From a virus: a DNA stretch of 43,890 bases. A model generated the notes under the pieces. The model did no database searches, was not told where the DNA came from, and saw only the letters and a list, made by a program, of their open reading frames with translations. Shown here in pieces: positions 14,555-22,795 of this stretch. Each line of letters begins with the position of its first letter. Positions within the stretch are counted from its first letter, which is position 1. A program made the position numbers and the translations under genes. The stretch lies in the IMG/VR virus record IMGVR_UViG_3300050821_007047, positions 1-43,890 of that record. The stretch is one strand, 5' to 3'.

Positions 14555-14875
14555 TTATTTCGCCTTCCGGGAGCGCACCGGGCGTCCTCTGCTCGGACTG
14601 GGCAGCGGTCCCCGGCGCACGGGGATTTGCGGCGGTGTATCCGTCGCATCCGGGTAGACGGTCAAGCGCTGCCCGTTGCGTCGCTCCCGTTGCCGGGCAA
14701 CCCAGTCGGCGGGTTCCTGAGACTCGAAGAGCGCTCGCTTCCGGTTCGGCCCGACGTTCGTCAGGTGGCGGGGGTCGTCCGGCGGGAGCCGGGCCAGCTC
14801 CAGGATTTTCTCTCGGGGAAGGTGCAGGATGGCGCCGACCTGGTCAGCGTCGAGCAGCGGGTCAATCGGGAGCAT
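14555..14875 (-). CDS. Excisionase-like DNA-binding protein, 106 aa
   Basis: Residues 5-60 (LLDADQVGAILHLPREKILELA, then a wing-like segment and RALFESQEPADWVARQ) have the MerR/Xis-type helix-turn-helix pattern: a xVAxxL-like recognition unit followed by a conserved ADW helix. The C-terminal 40 residues are basic and Pro-rich. The ATG used lies after GGGGGAAACC; a GTG ten codons upstream is possible. Position directly before the integrase on the same transcript supports recombination directionality factor; a transcription repressor role is an alternative. Confidence 0.65.
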   Translation of the reverse strand: MLPIDPLLDADQVGAILHLPREKILELARLPPDDPRHLTNVGPNRKRALFESQEPADWVARQRERRNGQRLTVYPDATDTPPQIPVRRGPLPSPSRGRPVRSRKAK

Positions 14876-14933
14876 CGATAACGGTTTCCCCCATAACCCC
14901 GTCACGAGCCTGTCGTCACAGGGCCGGCGTGCG

Positions 14934-14963
14934 TTTATGCGCTCGTCATCGTCAAGCCGTCAA
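14934..14963 (-). promoter_or_regulatory. Candidate promoter of excisionase-integrase operon
   Basis: On the minus strand TTGACG and CATAAA are separated by 18 bases. The -35 overlaps the left arm of the 13-bp inverted repeat at 14961-14973. The predicted start is some 50 bases upstream of the excisionase ATG. Confidence 0.4.
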
Positions 14964-15060
14964 GAGGCAACGGACGGCATCCAAAAGTTAGCAATGTGTT
15001 CGGGTACCTACGCCAGCTTGAACTTCAAGTTAAGTGCTTGTCGCGACCCGTTGCCTCTTG
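14961..15060. promoter_or_regulatory. Divergent operator region with 13-bp inverted repeat
   Basis: CAAGAGGCAACGG (14961-14973) and its exact inverse (15048-15060) are 74 bases apart. The left arm touches the -35 of the leftward promoter and the right arm ends 14 bases before the -35 of the rightward promoter. Between them lie the overlapping palindromes CTTGAACTTCAAG (15017-15029) and AACTTCAAGTT (15021-15031). The layout fits a repressor that can close both promoters, as in a lysis-lysogeny switch. The protein that binds is not identified. Confidence 0.6.
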
Positions 15061-15074
15061 TGACGAGAAAATTC

Positions 15075-15103
15075 TTGACTCGTTTTCGCTCCCCGAGTAA
15101 CCG
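15075..15103 (+). promoter_or_regulatory. Candidate promoter of the recombination operon
   Basis: TTGACT, 17 bases, TAACCG, with the start codon only 5 bases beyond the -10. A transcript starting at the usual distance would begin at the ATG itself, that is, without a leader. The same hexamers and spacing are seen at 43449-43477 on the other strand. Confidence 0.5.
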
Positions 15104-15108
15104 TCGCC

Positions 15109-15318
15109 ATGCTCGATGGCGTGGAGAACCGTCGGACGGTTCCGTGTGACCACGAGTGGATAATCCTGCGGCGTAGGCTCGACGGTCTGAACGTCATTGC
15201 CTGCCGGCGCTGCGGCACCGTCGAGGCCCGTTCCGATACCCCGCCAGATGCGCCCGACGTCCCGTCATTCGACTTTAGGGGGTACACCGAATGGAAAACG
15301 AATCCGCACCGGCCCTAG
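15109..15318 (+). CDS. Small zinc-ribbon-like protein, 69 aa
   Basis: No Shine-Dalgarno precedes the ATG; the promoter location suggests leaderless translation. The product has PCDHEW near residue 13 and ACRRCGTVEA near 33, a C-H...CxxC pattern for one zinc ion. It overlaps the annealing protein gene by 28 bases. It opens the rightward recombination operon and may be its regulator, by analogy with small zinc proteins at operon heads; that is inference. Confidence 0.6.
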   Translation: MLDGVENRRTVPCDHEWIILRRRLDGLNVIACRRCGTVEARSDTPPDAPDVPSFDFRGYTEWKTNPHRP

Positions 15319-16238
15319 TGCCTTCGATCTGGCCGGCGTCGGAGCCCGAGCTGGTGCCGACGATGGTCTCCGACATCGCGGCAGCGAAGGCCCGGCTGCA
15401 GGAGCTGCAGGCATTCGTCCGTGAGGTCATGGTGGACGGGGAAGATTACGGGACGATTCCTGGCACCGAAAAGCCCACGCTCTACAAGCCCGGCGCCGAG
15501 AAGCTCTGTGAGATTTACGGGCTGGTGCAAAACCCGACCGTCGTTACCCGCATCGAGGACTGGGACGCGCCCTTCTTCCACTACGAAGTGCGCTGCGACC
15601 TGGTCTCGAAACGGACCGGGCGCGTCATCGGCTCCGGGTTCGGCTCGTGCAATTCCCATGAGTCCCGATACCGCTGGCGCCAGGCAGAGCGCGTCTGCCC
15701 CATCTGCCAACAGCCGGCGATTATCCGGGGCAAGGAAGAATACGGCGGCGGTTGGATTTGCTTCCGGAAGAAAGGCGGCTGCGGCGCGAAGTACCGGGAC
15801 GATGACCCAGACATCATCGGTCAGACGGTCGGCAGGGTTCCGAATGAGGACGTTGCCACGCTCGTTAACACGCTGCTCAAGATGGCGAAGAAGCGGGCGC
15901 TCGTAGATGCCGTGCTCTCCGTCACGCGCAGCTCGGGCCTGTTTACCCAGGACGTGGAGGATATCGAGCCCGGCCCCGGCGCGGCGAGCGAGCACCGCAC
16001 GCCTAACGAGCCGCCGCCACCGTCCGCCGCCACGGCGAAGCGGTGGCAGACCCTGACAGGCGCGCAGCGTGCCATTCTCCTCGAACGCGCGAAGCGGGTC
16101 GGCATCACGCCGCAAGCGCTCACGGACTACATCGGGAGCACCTACGGAGCCGGCAGCATCGAAGAACTACCGTTCGAGCATGTGAACCAGGTTCTCCGAT
16201 GGATCGATGAGTCCCGCCAGCCCGGCAGCGATGGCTGA
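15291..16238 (+). CDS. Putative single-strand annealing / recombination protein with zinc insert, 315 aa
   Basis: VDGEDYGTIPGTEKPTLYKPGAE (residues 48-70, in two overlapping parts), the strand-rich block up to RCDLVSKRTGRVIGSGFGSC, a zinc ribbon (C136, C139, C157, C164) and VNTLLKMAKKRALVDAVLS near residues 192-210 are hallmarks of a phage family that sits beside exonucleases and is thought to be a RAD52/RecT-like annealing protein. The C-terminal helical domain (GITPQALTDYIGS and so on) is also typical. The exonuclease gene overlaps its 3' end. The role in strand annealing is inferred from context, not from a proven family member I can name. Confidence 0.65.
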   Translation: MENESAPALVPSIWPASEPELVPTMVSDIAAAKARLQELQAFVREVMVDGEDYGTIPGTEKPTLYKPGAEKLCEIYGLVQNPTVVTRIEDWDAPFFHYEVRCDLVSKRTGRVIGSGFGSCNSHESRYRWRQAERVCPICQQPAIIRGKEEYGGGWICFRKKGGCGAKYRDDDPDIIGQTVGRVPNEDVATLVNTLLKMAKKRALVDAVLSVTRSSGLFTQDVEDIEPGPGAASEHRTPNEPPPPSAATAKRWQTLTGAQRAILLERAKRVGITPQALTDYIGSTYGAGSIEELPFEHVNQVLRWIDESRQPGSDG

Positions 16239-16854
16239 CCCTGCCGAGATTCGCTGGCGCCCGGACTTCGATGCCGTCCGCCACGAGTACCGCTGGCAGG
16301 GACGTGTGCTGCCCCACGTGACCGAGATACTCAAGGCCGCGAACGTCCGCCGTCCGATACCCTGCGACCCGGCCACGCTGCGGCTCGCCGGCTGGCGCGG
16401 CTCACTCATCCATGCCGCGACGCTACAGGTAGACGCCGGGGTCTCGTCCGACCCCCTGAGCCCCGCGCTGGCGGGCTACGTCGAGGCCTACGCATCGTTC
16501 TGCAGCGCGCACGTATTCGTCGCGTCCCAGACGTGGAGTGAGCAGCCACTGTGCGATCCGGCGCTCGGAATCGCTGGCACCCCGGACCGGGTCGGCTTCG
16601 TCGGGGAGGCGCTCCACGGCGCCGTGCTCGACTTGAAAACGGGTGAGGTTGAGCCGTCTATCGGCGTGCAGCTCGCCGCCTACCGCTGCCTGCTCCGGGC
16701 GAATGGCATGCCCGTTGCCCACCGGTTGAGTGTCCATCTCCGGCCTAATGGCAGCTTCCGCGTCCACGAGTATCTCGACTCCGGAGACGACGCGACCTTT
16801 CTAGCCGCCGTCACCATCCACCGTTGGCAACAGCGCACGGGGGTAGCCGCATGA
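16231..16854 (+). CDS. PD-(D/E)XK exonuclease, RecB-like fold, 207 aa
   Basis: From the ATG used, GSLIHAA (H61), WSEQPL (E103), GTPDRVGF (D119), AVLDLKTGE (D134, K136) and QLAAYRCL (Q148) reproduce the motif order of PD-(D/E)XK nucleases of the RecB/Cas4 type, with D119-D134-K136 as metal-binding core. Such phage enzymes resect double-stranded DNA ends to give single strands to the annealing partner encoded just upstream. The ATG overlaps that gene by 8 bases; another ATG 24 bases earlier is possible. The stop overlaps the next start (ATGA). Confidence 0.85.
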   Translation: MADPAEIRWRPDFDAVRHEYRWQGRVLPHVTEILKAANVRRPIPCDPATLRLAGWRGSLIHAATLQVDAGVSSDPLSPALAGYVEAYASFCSAHVFVASQTWSEQPLCDPALGIAGTPDRVGFVGEALHGAVLDLKTGEVEPSIGVQLAAYRCLLRANGMPVAHRLSVHLRPNGSFRVHEYLDSGDDATFLAAVTIHRWQQRTGVAA

Positions 16855-17528
16855 TTCCGATTCCCGAGCTAGCGACCAAGACGCAAGAATGGCCCGAGCG
16901 AGCCCGCGCGCTCGTCATCGAGAGCCCCGAAGGCTACACCTACGCGGCGCAGCTCCTCACCGGCATCAAGGCGCTACTCAAGGAAATTGAGCTGTCCTGC
17001 GGTCCCGTGGTCAAGGCTGCGCTCGACGCCCACCGGGCTGCGCTCGCACAGCGCCGGCAGCTAGAGTCCCCCTTGCTGGACGCAGAATCGACTATCAAAA
17101 AGATGATGGCGGAATACTTCCGGCGCCAACAGCACCAGCGGCGGGAGCTACAGGAGAAGCGCCTACAGGACTGGCTCGACAAGGCCCGCGCGAGACGCGC
17201 CCAGGACGTGGCGGCACTCGAAGCCTCCGGGGACCATGCGCTCGCGGAAGCCACGGCGGCAGCACCGTTGCCCCCCCAGGAGCTAGACGAAGAGTCACTC
17301 CCAGCCACCACGGGCATCGCCGTCCGGAAGATTTACCGTGCGGAAGTGTCCGACTTTGCGGTGCTTGTCCGGAGCGTCCACGAAGGCCGATGCCCACTCA
17401 AATGCCTGAAACCTGACATGACCGTGCTTAATACCTTCGCCCGTGCGATGGGTCCGACACTCAACTGGCCTGGGGTCCGCGTGGTTGAGGACGTCAGTAT
17501 CAGCGCCCGCGCGGCAGAGGATAGTTGA
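16851..17528 (+). CDS. Coiled-coil protein of the recombination operon, 225 aa
   Basis: Residues 45-145 form a long, highly charged coiled coil (for example KMMAEYFRRQQHQRRELQEK). The C-terminal 80 residues look like a small folded domain (GIAVRKIYRAEVSDFAVLV, then CPLKCLKPDMTVLNTFARAM). Proteins of this design often follow the annealing protein and exonuclease in phages and are usually unnamed. A host nuclease inhibitor like Gam is one idea, unsupported by motifs. Start by ATGA overlap. Confidence 0.6.
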   Translation: MIPIPELATKTQEWPERARALVIESPEGYTYAAQLLTGIKALLKEIELSCGPVVKAALDAHRAALAQRRQLESPLLDAESTIKKMMAEYFRRQQHQRRELQEKRLQDWLDKARARRAQDVAALEASGDHALAEATAAAPLPPQELDEESLPATTGIAVRKIYRAEVSDFAVLVRSVHEGRCPLKCLKPDMTVLNTFARAMGPTLNWPGVRVVEDVSISARAAEDS

Positions 17529-17607
17529 CGGCGTACCCCCAGCGGCGGTAAAGCCCGTCTTTACAGGCTTATCGGCGGATAGCCGGAGCCTTACGGGAGG
17601 GTACCCG

Positions 17608-17961
17608 ATGCCATGGTTTACTGATAGCAAATTCGCGTTCTGTCGCGGCATTGCCAATCACGCCTGGACGTTCCCGCCGAAGATGGAGTGGCATGGACGT
17701 CAGCTCTTAGTGACGCTCGACTGCCAACACTGCGGCGCGAAGCGGCGTGACCACGTCTCCGCGTTCAATGGCGAAGTCGCCGCGCGGAGTTACGACTACG
17801 CGGATGGCTACTTGCTTGACCTGCAGGGAAAGCACCGCCCCGAGAAGCACAAGCTCCGGCGGGACGGCTTGCAGCTCCTGCTTGAGAGCTACAAGGCGAA
17901 GCAATACGCGCCGAAGAAACAGGCACACCGCGCCGCGAACAAGCGCCGAGCAGTCGCATGA
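17608..17961 (+). CDS. Small basic protein with CxxC, 117 aa
   Basis: GGGAGGG precedes the ATG by 8 bases; upstream in-frame starts would overlap the previous gene and lack such a site. The N-terminal part has FAFCRGIANHAW and LDCQHCGAKRRDH, consistent with one zinc site (C, H, CxxC). The C-terminal half is helical and rich in Lys/Arg (KHKLRRDGLQLLLESYKAKQ), suggesting nucleic-acid contact. Its stop overlaps the next ATG. Confidence 0.6.
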   Translation: MPWFTDSKFAFCRGIANHAWTFPPKMEWHGRQLLVTLDCQHCGAKRRDHVSAFNGEVAARSYDYADGYLLDLQGKHRPEKHKLRRDGLQLLLESYKAKQYAPKKQAHRAANKRRAVA

Positions 17962-18638
17962 AGAAAACCGTTCTCTACTGCGACCGCCACGATGGCGAGC
18001 ACCCCGCGATTACCAGCGTCTGGATTAAGACGCTCGCCATGCCACGCATCGTCCGCGTGGATGTGTGCGGAGAGGCCTTTGACGCGATGGTCGGCGGCCT
18101 CATCCCGACGAATGGAAGGCGGATGCTGGCCGCGCCGACCGGCGAGCCGCGTCCCTACGTACAGACGAAGCGCCCACGCGGCATCGGCACCATGCCAGGC
18201 AGCGATAGGGCGAAGCTCACACAGGCGCTGCGAGCCTACGTCAAGAACGCGCACCAGCGCTTCACGCTCGATGAGATAGGCCACGCAATGGCAGGCCTCA
18301 AACTAAGCCGGACGAGCAAAGACGGGCACGGAATCGGACCTGTAGTCAGCGCCTTTATCAGCGATGGGACGCTCGAACGGCACGGGAACTTCGGCGTCTA
18401 TAGCGTGAAGGGTGTTCCGGCGCCGCCGAAAGTCAGCACGCCAGAAGAAGTCGCCACGGCAGTCGCCAAGTGCATCCGGGCGCATCCGGGCCTCCGCGTG
18501 GCCTACCTGCCGGGTCTCCTGGACCTAGAGCCGCCCGTCGTCAAGCGGACGGTGCGACACCTTATCGAGACAGGACTCGTCAAGACGAAGGGGCAGCGGT
18601 CATCGAGCCGCGCATGGCCCGTGGAGCAGAAGAAATGA
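17958..18638 (+). CDS. Hypothetical protein, possible winged-helix regulator, 226 aa
   Basis: The N-terminus has LYCDRHDGEH and a VDVCGEAF segment. The central region (AKLTQALRAYVKNAHQ...DEIGHAM) and the C-terminal domain (EEVATAVAKCIRAHPGLRVAYLPG..KRTVRHLIETGLVKTKG) both have the helix-helix-wing rhythm of winged-helix modules. Two such modules would suit a DNA-binding regulator of the operon. No family name. ATGA overlaps on both sides. Confidence 0.55.
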   Translation: MKKTVLYCDRHDGEHPAITSVWIKTLAMPRIVRVDVCGEAFDAMVGGLIPTNGRRMLAAPTGEPRPYVQTKRPRGIGTMPGSDRAKLTQALRAYVKNAHQRFTLDEIGHAMAGLKLSRTSKDGHGIGPVVSAFISDGTLERHGNFGVYSVKGVPAPPKVSTPEEVATAVAKCIRAHPGLRVAYLPGLLDLEPPVVKRTVRHLIETGLVKTKGQRSSSRAWPVEQKK

Positions 18639-18856
18639 AGCGCCGTCAGACACCCAGGAACGGAACGCCCCTCGATACGCTCATCCGCGATGGCGTCGAG
18701 GCGGCGCTTGTCACGCGCCTGCGTGTCGCGGCGGAACAACAGGGCGACCTGCTTGCGGGCGAGATACTCAAGGATGAGGACTTCCGGCAGAGCTTCGTTG
18801 CGCTCGCCCGCGACGTAGCGCGCGAAGCGCTGGAAGGCCTCAGGACACGCCGATGA
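18635..18856 (+). CDS. Small helical protein, 73 aa
   Basis: Begins at an ATG overlapping the upstream stop; the longer reading frame upstream is in a different gene. Nearly all alpha-helical and charged (LIRDGVEAALVTRLRVAAEQQ), with basic ends. Likely dimeric or partner-binding. Unknown function; translation coupled on both sides. Confidence 0.55.
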   Translation: MKRRQTPRNGTPLDTLIRDGVEAALVTRLRVAAEQQGDLLAGEILKDEDFRQSFVALARDVAREALEGLRTRR

Positions 18857-18969
18857 CTCTCTGGCTCGGAGCCATGGTGCTCTTCGTGGTCCTGCTCTGG
18901 TGCATGCAGCCGCCAAACCCGTACTATCGACCGCCGCGATTCCGGTTCTGGCGACGGTCGAAGCGCTAG
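18853..18969 (+). CDS. Single-TM miniprotein, 38 aa
   Basis: An ATGA overlap starts a 38-codon frame: one hydrophobic helix (LWLGAMVLFVVLLWCM) followed by a Pro/Tyr/Arg-rich basic tail. Last gene of the rightward recombination operon; its stop overlaps by 3 bases the stop of the converging virion operon. A second 38-residue TM miniprotein ends the operon at 42813. Function unknown. Confidence 0.55.
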   Translation: MTLWLGAMVLFVVLLWCMQPPNPYYRPPRFRFWRRSKR

Positions 18970-20417
18970 CGGAAGAGGGCTCGGAGCTGGTCTAGCATGC
19001 CGGGCTCCACGCGCGTCATGCTCCGCTCTGCCGTCGCGGGCGCGACCGCGAGGTAATGCGCCGCCGCAGCCCGTCCGGCGGGCGTCGCGAGACCGACCCG
19101 TCCGGTTCGGAGACCCTGACTCGCAATCGCACTAGCAATCGCTGCGGGTACGATTGCGGCGGCAAGGGTGCTCGGGTCTTTCTCGCCGCTCGACAATGCG
19201 CTGCCCCCTGCAGCACCGCCGCCGAGCGCGGCGCCAATGAGCGGAGCGGCAACCGTGTAGCCGGCGCCACCGGACGATTGCTGCGCCCGGACTATGTCTC
19301 GTGCCTGGCGCAAGCGCTCATTCACGGCAGGGACGCCGAGCGGTCCACCGGGCGCCCGCTGCTGCGCCTCGAATTCCCGCGACATGGCGGGAGATTCGAT
19401 AGTCGTCCGATTCCGCCCGACCTTCGCCATCAACCGCTGCGAGGGGGCGATTTCTTGACCCCACTGGTCCAGCGCATCGGTCCATGCCCCGTGCAGGTCC
19501 GCATGGGGCTGTAGCGTATCCTCTTGGGCTCTCCGGATGGTGGCGTGCAGCGCTTCGTCCTGCGCCTGCGTATAGGTCGGGCTCATCGGCAGGCGCTTTC
19601 GGATGTCCGTATGGTAGCGGTCCAGGTCGGAAAATGTGACGTCCCGATTCTGGTCCAGCAAATGGTTCTCCATACGGTCAAGAATCGGATTCTGTCCCCG
19701 TGAGGGGTTCAGGTCTCCGATTTCCTGGGCCAGCGCATACCGCTGCGTCGGGTTCAACGTAATGCCTCGATTGTCGGCTTCGTTGATGACGTTCTCTAGC
19801 CTTTGGCTGGTGGCGGCTCTTGCCGCTTGCTCCTCCGCCGTCGCTTCGTGCCCGAGCTGCCTAAGCTGCCTTGGCACGTTCGTTCCTTCGTAGAGTACCC
19901 GTGCCCCCGGAGCGACCAGGCCCGCCGCCGTCCCGACTCCCTGTGCGGTCCCCCGGCTAGAGCCCGCACCCCGAGCGACCGTATGGGCGAGTACCGATGC
20001 CGCCGTCGCTTCCGGCGCCAGGACGGGCGCCACGACTCCGGCGACGTTTCCACCCTGCGTCAAGGCTTCCCGGAAGGGATGGGTTTTCGCCCGTTCGAGA
20101 CTCTCCGACACCCCTTGCGGCGTGAGCAGCTTACTCACGCCGAGCGCGCTGTGCGCGAAGGGGTCCAGGGCTTCGTCTTGGACGCCTTCCCAGAGCGAGC
20201 CGGCCAAGCCCGGTTGCTTCTCCGGTGCCTGACTCGTGGACGTCGTTGTCGTCGCCGTGGCGTCAGGGCGATGCGTCACATTCAGTGCCCGCATATTGGC
20301 CTTGACCTGCGCGGCGGGCATGTCGGCGGGGACGTTTATCCACTTCTCTTCGCCTTTGGCGTTGAAAATGGGGATGCTCCGCAGCGGCGTCTGCTCGTCT
20401 GTAGGCTCGTCTGCCAT
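18966..20417 (-). CDS. Putative internal virion protein, 483 aa
   Basis: Last gene of the virion operon. Residues about 20-45 resemble a short phage-linker domain (FNAKGEEKWINVPADMPAAQ), followed by a Thr-rich stretch, Ala/Gly-rich hydrophobic segments and a helical, Gln/Arg-rich centre (residues 190-350). The C-terminus has glycine-rich hydrophobic runs. Large Ala/Gly-rich, helical proteins at the end of podovirus operons are commonly ejection proteins that enter the cell with the DNA. The TGATG junction with the transglycosylase gene supports co-translation. Confidence 0.55.
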   Translation of the reverse strand: MADEPTDEQTPLRSIPIFNAKGEEKWINVPADMPAAQVKANMRALNVTHRPDATATTTTSTSQAPEKQPGLAGSLWEGVQDEALDPFAHSALGVSKLLTPQGVSESLERAKTHPFREALTQGGNVAGVVAPVLAPEATAASVLAHTVARGAGSSRGTAQGVGTAAGLVAPGARVLYEGTNVPRQLRQLGHEATAEEQAARAATSQRLENVINEADNRGITLNPTQRYALAQEIGDLNPSRGQNPILDRMENHLLDQNRDVTFSDLDRYHTDIRKRLPMSPTYTQAQDEALHATIRRAQEDTLQPHADLHGAWTDALDQWGQEIAPSQRLMAKVGRNRTTIESPAMSREFEAQQRAPGGPLGVPAVNERLRQARDIVRAQQSSGGAGYTVAAPLIGAALGGGAAGGSALSSGEKDPSTLAAAIVPAAIASAIASQGLRTGRVGLATPAGRAAAAHYLAVAPATAERSMTRVEPGMLDQLRALFR

Positions 20418-22795
20418 CACTGCTGTCCCATCGGCGCATCCGAGATGGTCACATCCCTGGGGCTTCGCACCGTCCGCCCCGCCTTGGCCGGCGGCGCTGC
20501 GGCGCGCGGTGCTTCCGGAGCGGGCGCCGTTTGCGGAGCGGGCGCCGCCGTCGGGCTCTCGGGAATGACGTCCTTCATCGCCAGCTCGTTCCGGGCCTGC
20601 TTCTCCATCCTATCAAGCGCCTGATTCCCGAGCGTGATTTTATCGATGGCTTGCTGTTTCGTGTCCCCGATCTGCGGCACCATCGTTGCCATGCGGACGC
20701 GCTCCGTGTCGGCAATACGTTTCGCGTCGCCTTTGAGGGTCGCCCAGCGCGTCAGGTTCGACTGCGCCTGATTCAGCATCATAGCAGCTAGGTGGAAATC
20801 CGGGTCGTTCGTCATCTGCTGCATATTGATTTGCGCGGCAAAGGGTGCATGCGCCACCATCCAGTTTGTCATGGCGACGTCCACGGGCCGGATGGGCTTT
20901 TTGATGCCATCGCTCGGGTCGGTCCACATGGCATAGACCGGGCGCCCATATTGGTCCTTGAGCGCCTGGCCCGTGTTCGGGTCCGTCTTTTGGACGGGCT
21001 GCATGAGCAGCGCGTTGTCCGCGCGCTGCAGTGTGATCCGTGCGAGTGCCGCTTGCGGTCCCGTCTCGCCCCCCTTGTTCTTGAGAATCATCAACACCTT
21101 GTTAGCCTGGTCCGCCGTCCACGGCTCGCCGGGCTTGTGGCCTACCGATGCTTCTGCAGCATCCGCTTCCGTGAACCCGCGCATGCCCTGCGCGTTCCGC
21201 GCCATCCGGTCGTAAATCTGCCGCTCATCATTCGGGTCCACGGCGGCGCCACCAGCCTGCTCCTGGTGTAGTTGGGCAATCGCCATGTTGCGCTGTTTGT
21301 CAGCCTGAAACGGCGCCGTCGGGTCTACTACCTCCGTGGTCCGCCCTGTTGGAGACATCGTCTCCTTTTGCACAATCATTTTGCCGGGCTGATTCGGAAC
21401 CACTTTCCCGATGGGCTTTGACGGGTCACTGCGGTTATAGACGTTACCTTTCTGGTCCGTGAGCGCATCATCCGGGATGCCGATAGCGCCCGGGCTGCCG
21501 ACGTCGCTCGTGGTATCGGGCGGCACATTCGCTGCGACCTGCGTCGGCGGCTGCGTAGGTGGCTGTCCGCCGCCGCGCCCGACTGCATCACGATACTGCG
21601 CCGCACGCTGCAGAATCGCAGCAGCCGGGTAGTTCCCGTGCGTCGCCCCGCCATACTGCAGGAGCGCCGCATTGTAATCGCCGTTATTGGCGTCAACCAG
21701 ATGGCGGAGCAGCCGACCGGCAGCATCGATAGACGCCCCCGCGTCGTGCGGGTCTTTCAGGTCATAGAGTCCCGCTGTCCCAGGCATAAACTGCATGAGC
21801 CCGCGTGCCTGGACGCGAGTCTGCCCAACGGGCGGACCAATCGCCTTCGGGTCGAAGTTGGATTCATTCTCCGCAAGCGCATTGAGCAATCCACGGGGAT
21901 GCCCGTACTTGTCGGCGGCAGCATCGAAGCGCGGGTCATAGGGGCTAACTTTCCCTTCCGGCACCGGGTCGGTCGGCAGTGCGAACTTGCCATAATGGGA
22001 TGCTGCCCCAGCTCCCCCTCCACCAGTGCCGCCAGTGTCACCAGTCCCACCACCAGCCCCGCCCGCGCCCACGGAGAGATGCGGAATCTCCGGGCGCTGC
22101 GCTTCCGGATGGTCCTTGTTCCACTGCCGGATACCCTCATTCTGCTTGTCAATCTCGGCATTCTTCTTGTCAATGTCAGCTTGTGTGGTGATGTCCACCC
22201 GTTGTTGGGTCGGGAGGCCTGTCCCGATGCGCGCCGTTTCATTCGCAATGAAGTCGTACCTGTCCCTGCCGGTCAGGCCCCGGCGGTCCGCTTCCTGTTG
22301 CGTCAATTCAATCGCGTTCTTCGGCATGCCGGGGAATACTTCATCGTACTTCCCGAGCCGAATCTTCGCCGCCTTCTTGGCATAGTCCGGGTCGTTCGGG
22401 TCCAGCGTGCCGATGAGCGACTGTCGCGCCGTGCCTTCTTCCAAGTCTTTGAGTTCGGTCGGACCGAATCGCGGCGGCTTGATAGGCGCCCCGAGAATGC
22501 TGGACAGGGTCGCACCGACATGCCCGACCCCCGACATGATTTTGCCGGTGATGCCCGTTCCCCCGACAGGCGTCGGCACATCTTCGCCGGGAGCGACGAT
22601 ATCGAGCTGGTCCTCGGGGACACCCATGGCACGGGCCACGGCTCGCGCCTGTGACGCACCGACCCGGCTCTGATACGTCTCTTCCGGCATCGCCAGGAGA
22701 TTCGCCAGGAGCTTCGCCCCGGCGAGTCCGCCACCTTCGCCCCCGAGACTCGCCGGATGGATACCGGGCCAGTCAAACCTGAGGTCGTTCGCCAT
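20417..22795 (-). CDS. Internal virion protein with lytic transglycosylase (SLT) domain, 792 aa
   Basis: Residues about 284-400 form an SLT domain: ALAENESNFDP with catalytic E311, ARGLMQFMPGTAGLY (330-344) and ALLQYGGATHGNY (377-389) are the three signature blocks. The enzyme cleaves peptidoglycan between MurNAc and GlcNAc and, on podovirus internal proteins, opens the cell wall during DNA ejection. A Gly-rich linker (240-265) precedes the domain. The 400 residues after it are helical and hydrophilic and end in a Pro/Ala-rich tail. The start directly follows the upstream stop. Confidence 0.8.
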   Translation of the reverse strand: MANDLRFDWPGIHPASLGGEGGGLAGAKLLANLLAMPEETYQSRVGASQARAVARAMGVPEDQLDIVAPGEDVPTPVGGTGITGKIMSGVGHVGATLSSILGAPIKPPRFGPTELKDLEEGTARQSLIGTLDPNDPDYAKKAAKIRLGKYDEVFPGMPKNAIELTQQEADRRGLTGRDRYDFIANETARIGTGLPTQQRVDITTQADIDKKNAEIDKQNEGIRQWNKDHPEAQRPEIPHLSVGAGGAGGGTGDTGGTGGGGAGAASHYGKFALPTDPVPEGKVSPYDPRFDAAADKYGHPRGLLNALAENESNFDPKAIGPPVGQTRVQARGLMQFMPGTAGLYDLKDPHDAGASIDAAGRLLRHLVDANNGDYNAALLQYGGATHGNYPAAAILQRAAQYRDAVGRGGGQPPTQPPTQVAANVPPDTTSDVGSPGAIGIPDDALTDQKGNVYNRSDPSKPIGKVVPNQPGKMIVQKETMSPTGRTTEVVDPTAPFQADKQRNMAIAQLHQEQAGGAAVDPNDERQIYDRMARNAQGMRGFTEADAAEASVGHKPGEPWTADQANKVLMILKNKGGETGPQAALARITLQRADNALLMQPVQKTDPNTGQALKDQYGRPVYAMWTDPSDGIKKPIRPVDVAMTNWMVAHAPFAAQINMQQMTNDPDFHLAAMMLNQAQSNLTRWATLKGDAKRIADTERVRMATMVPQIGDTKQQAIDKITLGNQALDRMEKQARNELAMKDVIPESPTAAPAPQTAPAPEAPRAAAPPAKAGRTVRSPRDVTISDAPMGQQ

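Noticed and set aside
13385-14881. Long plus-strand frame of 498 codons
   Set aside because: It is antisense to the integrase and excisionase-like genes, whose motifs are clear; it results from GC-rich codon periodicity.
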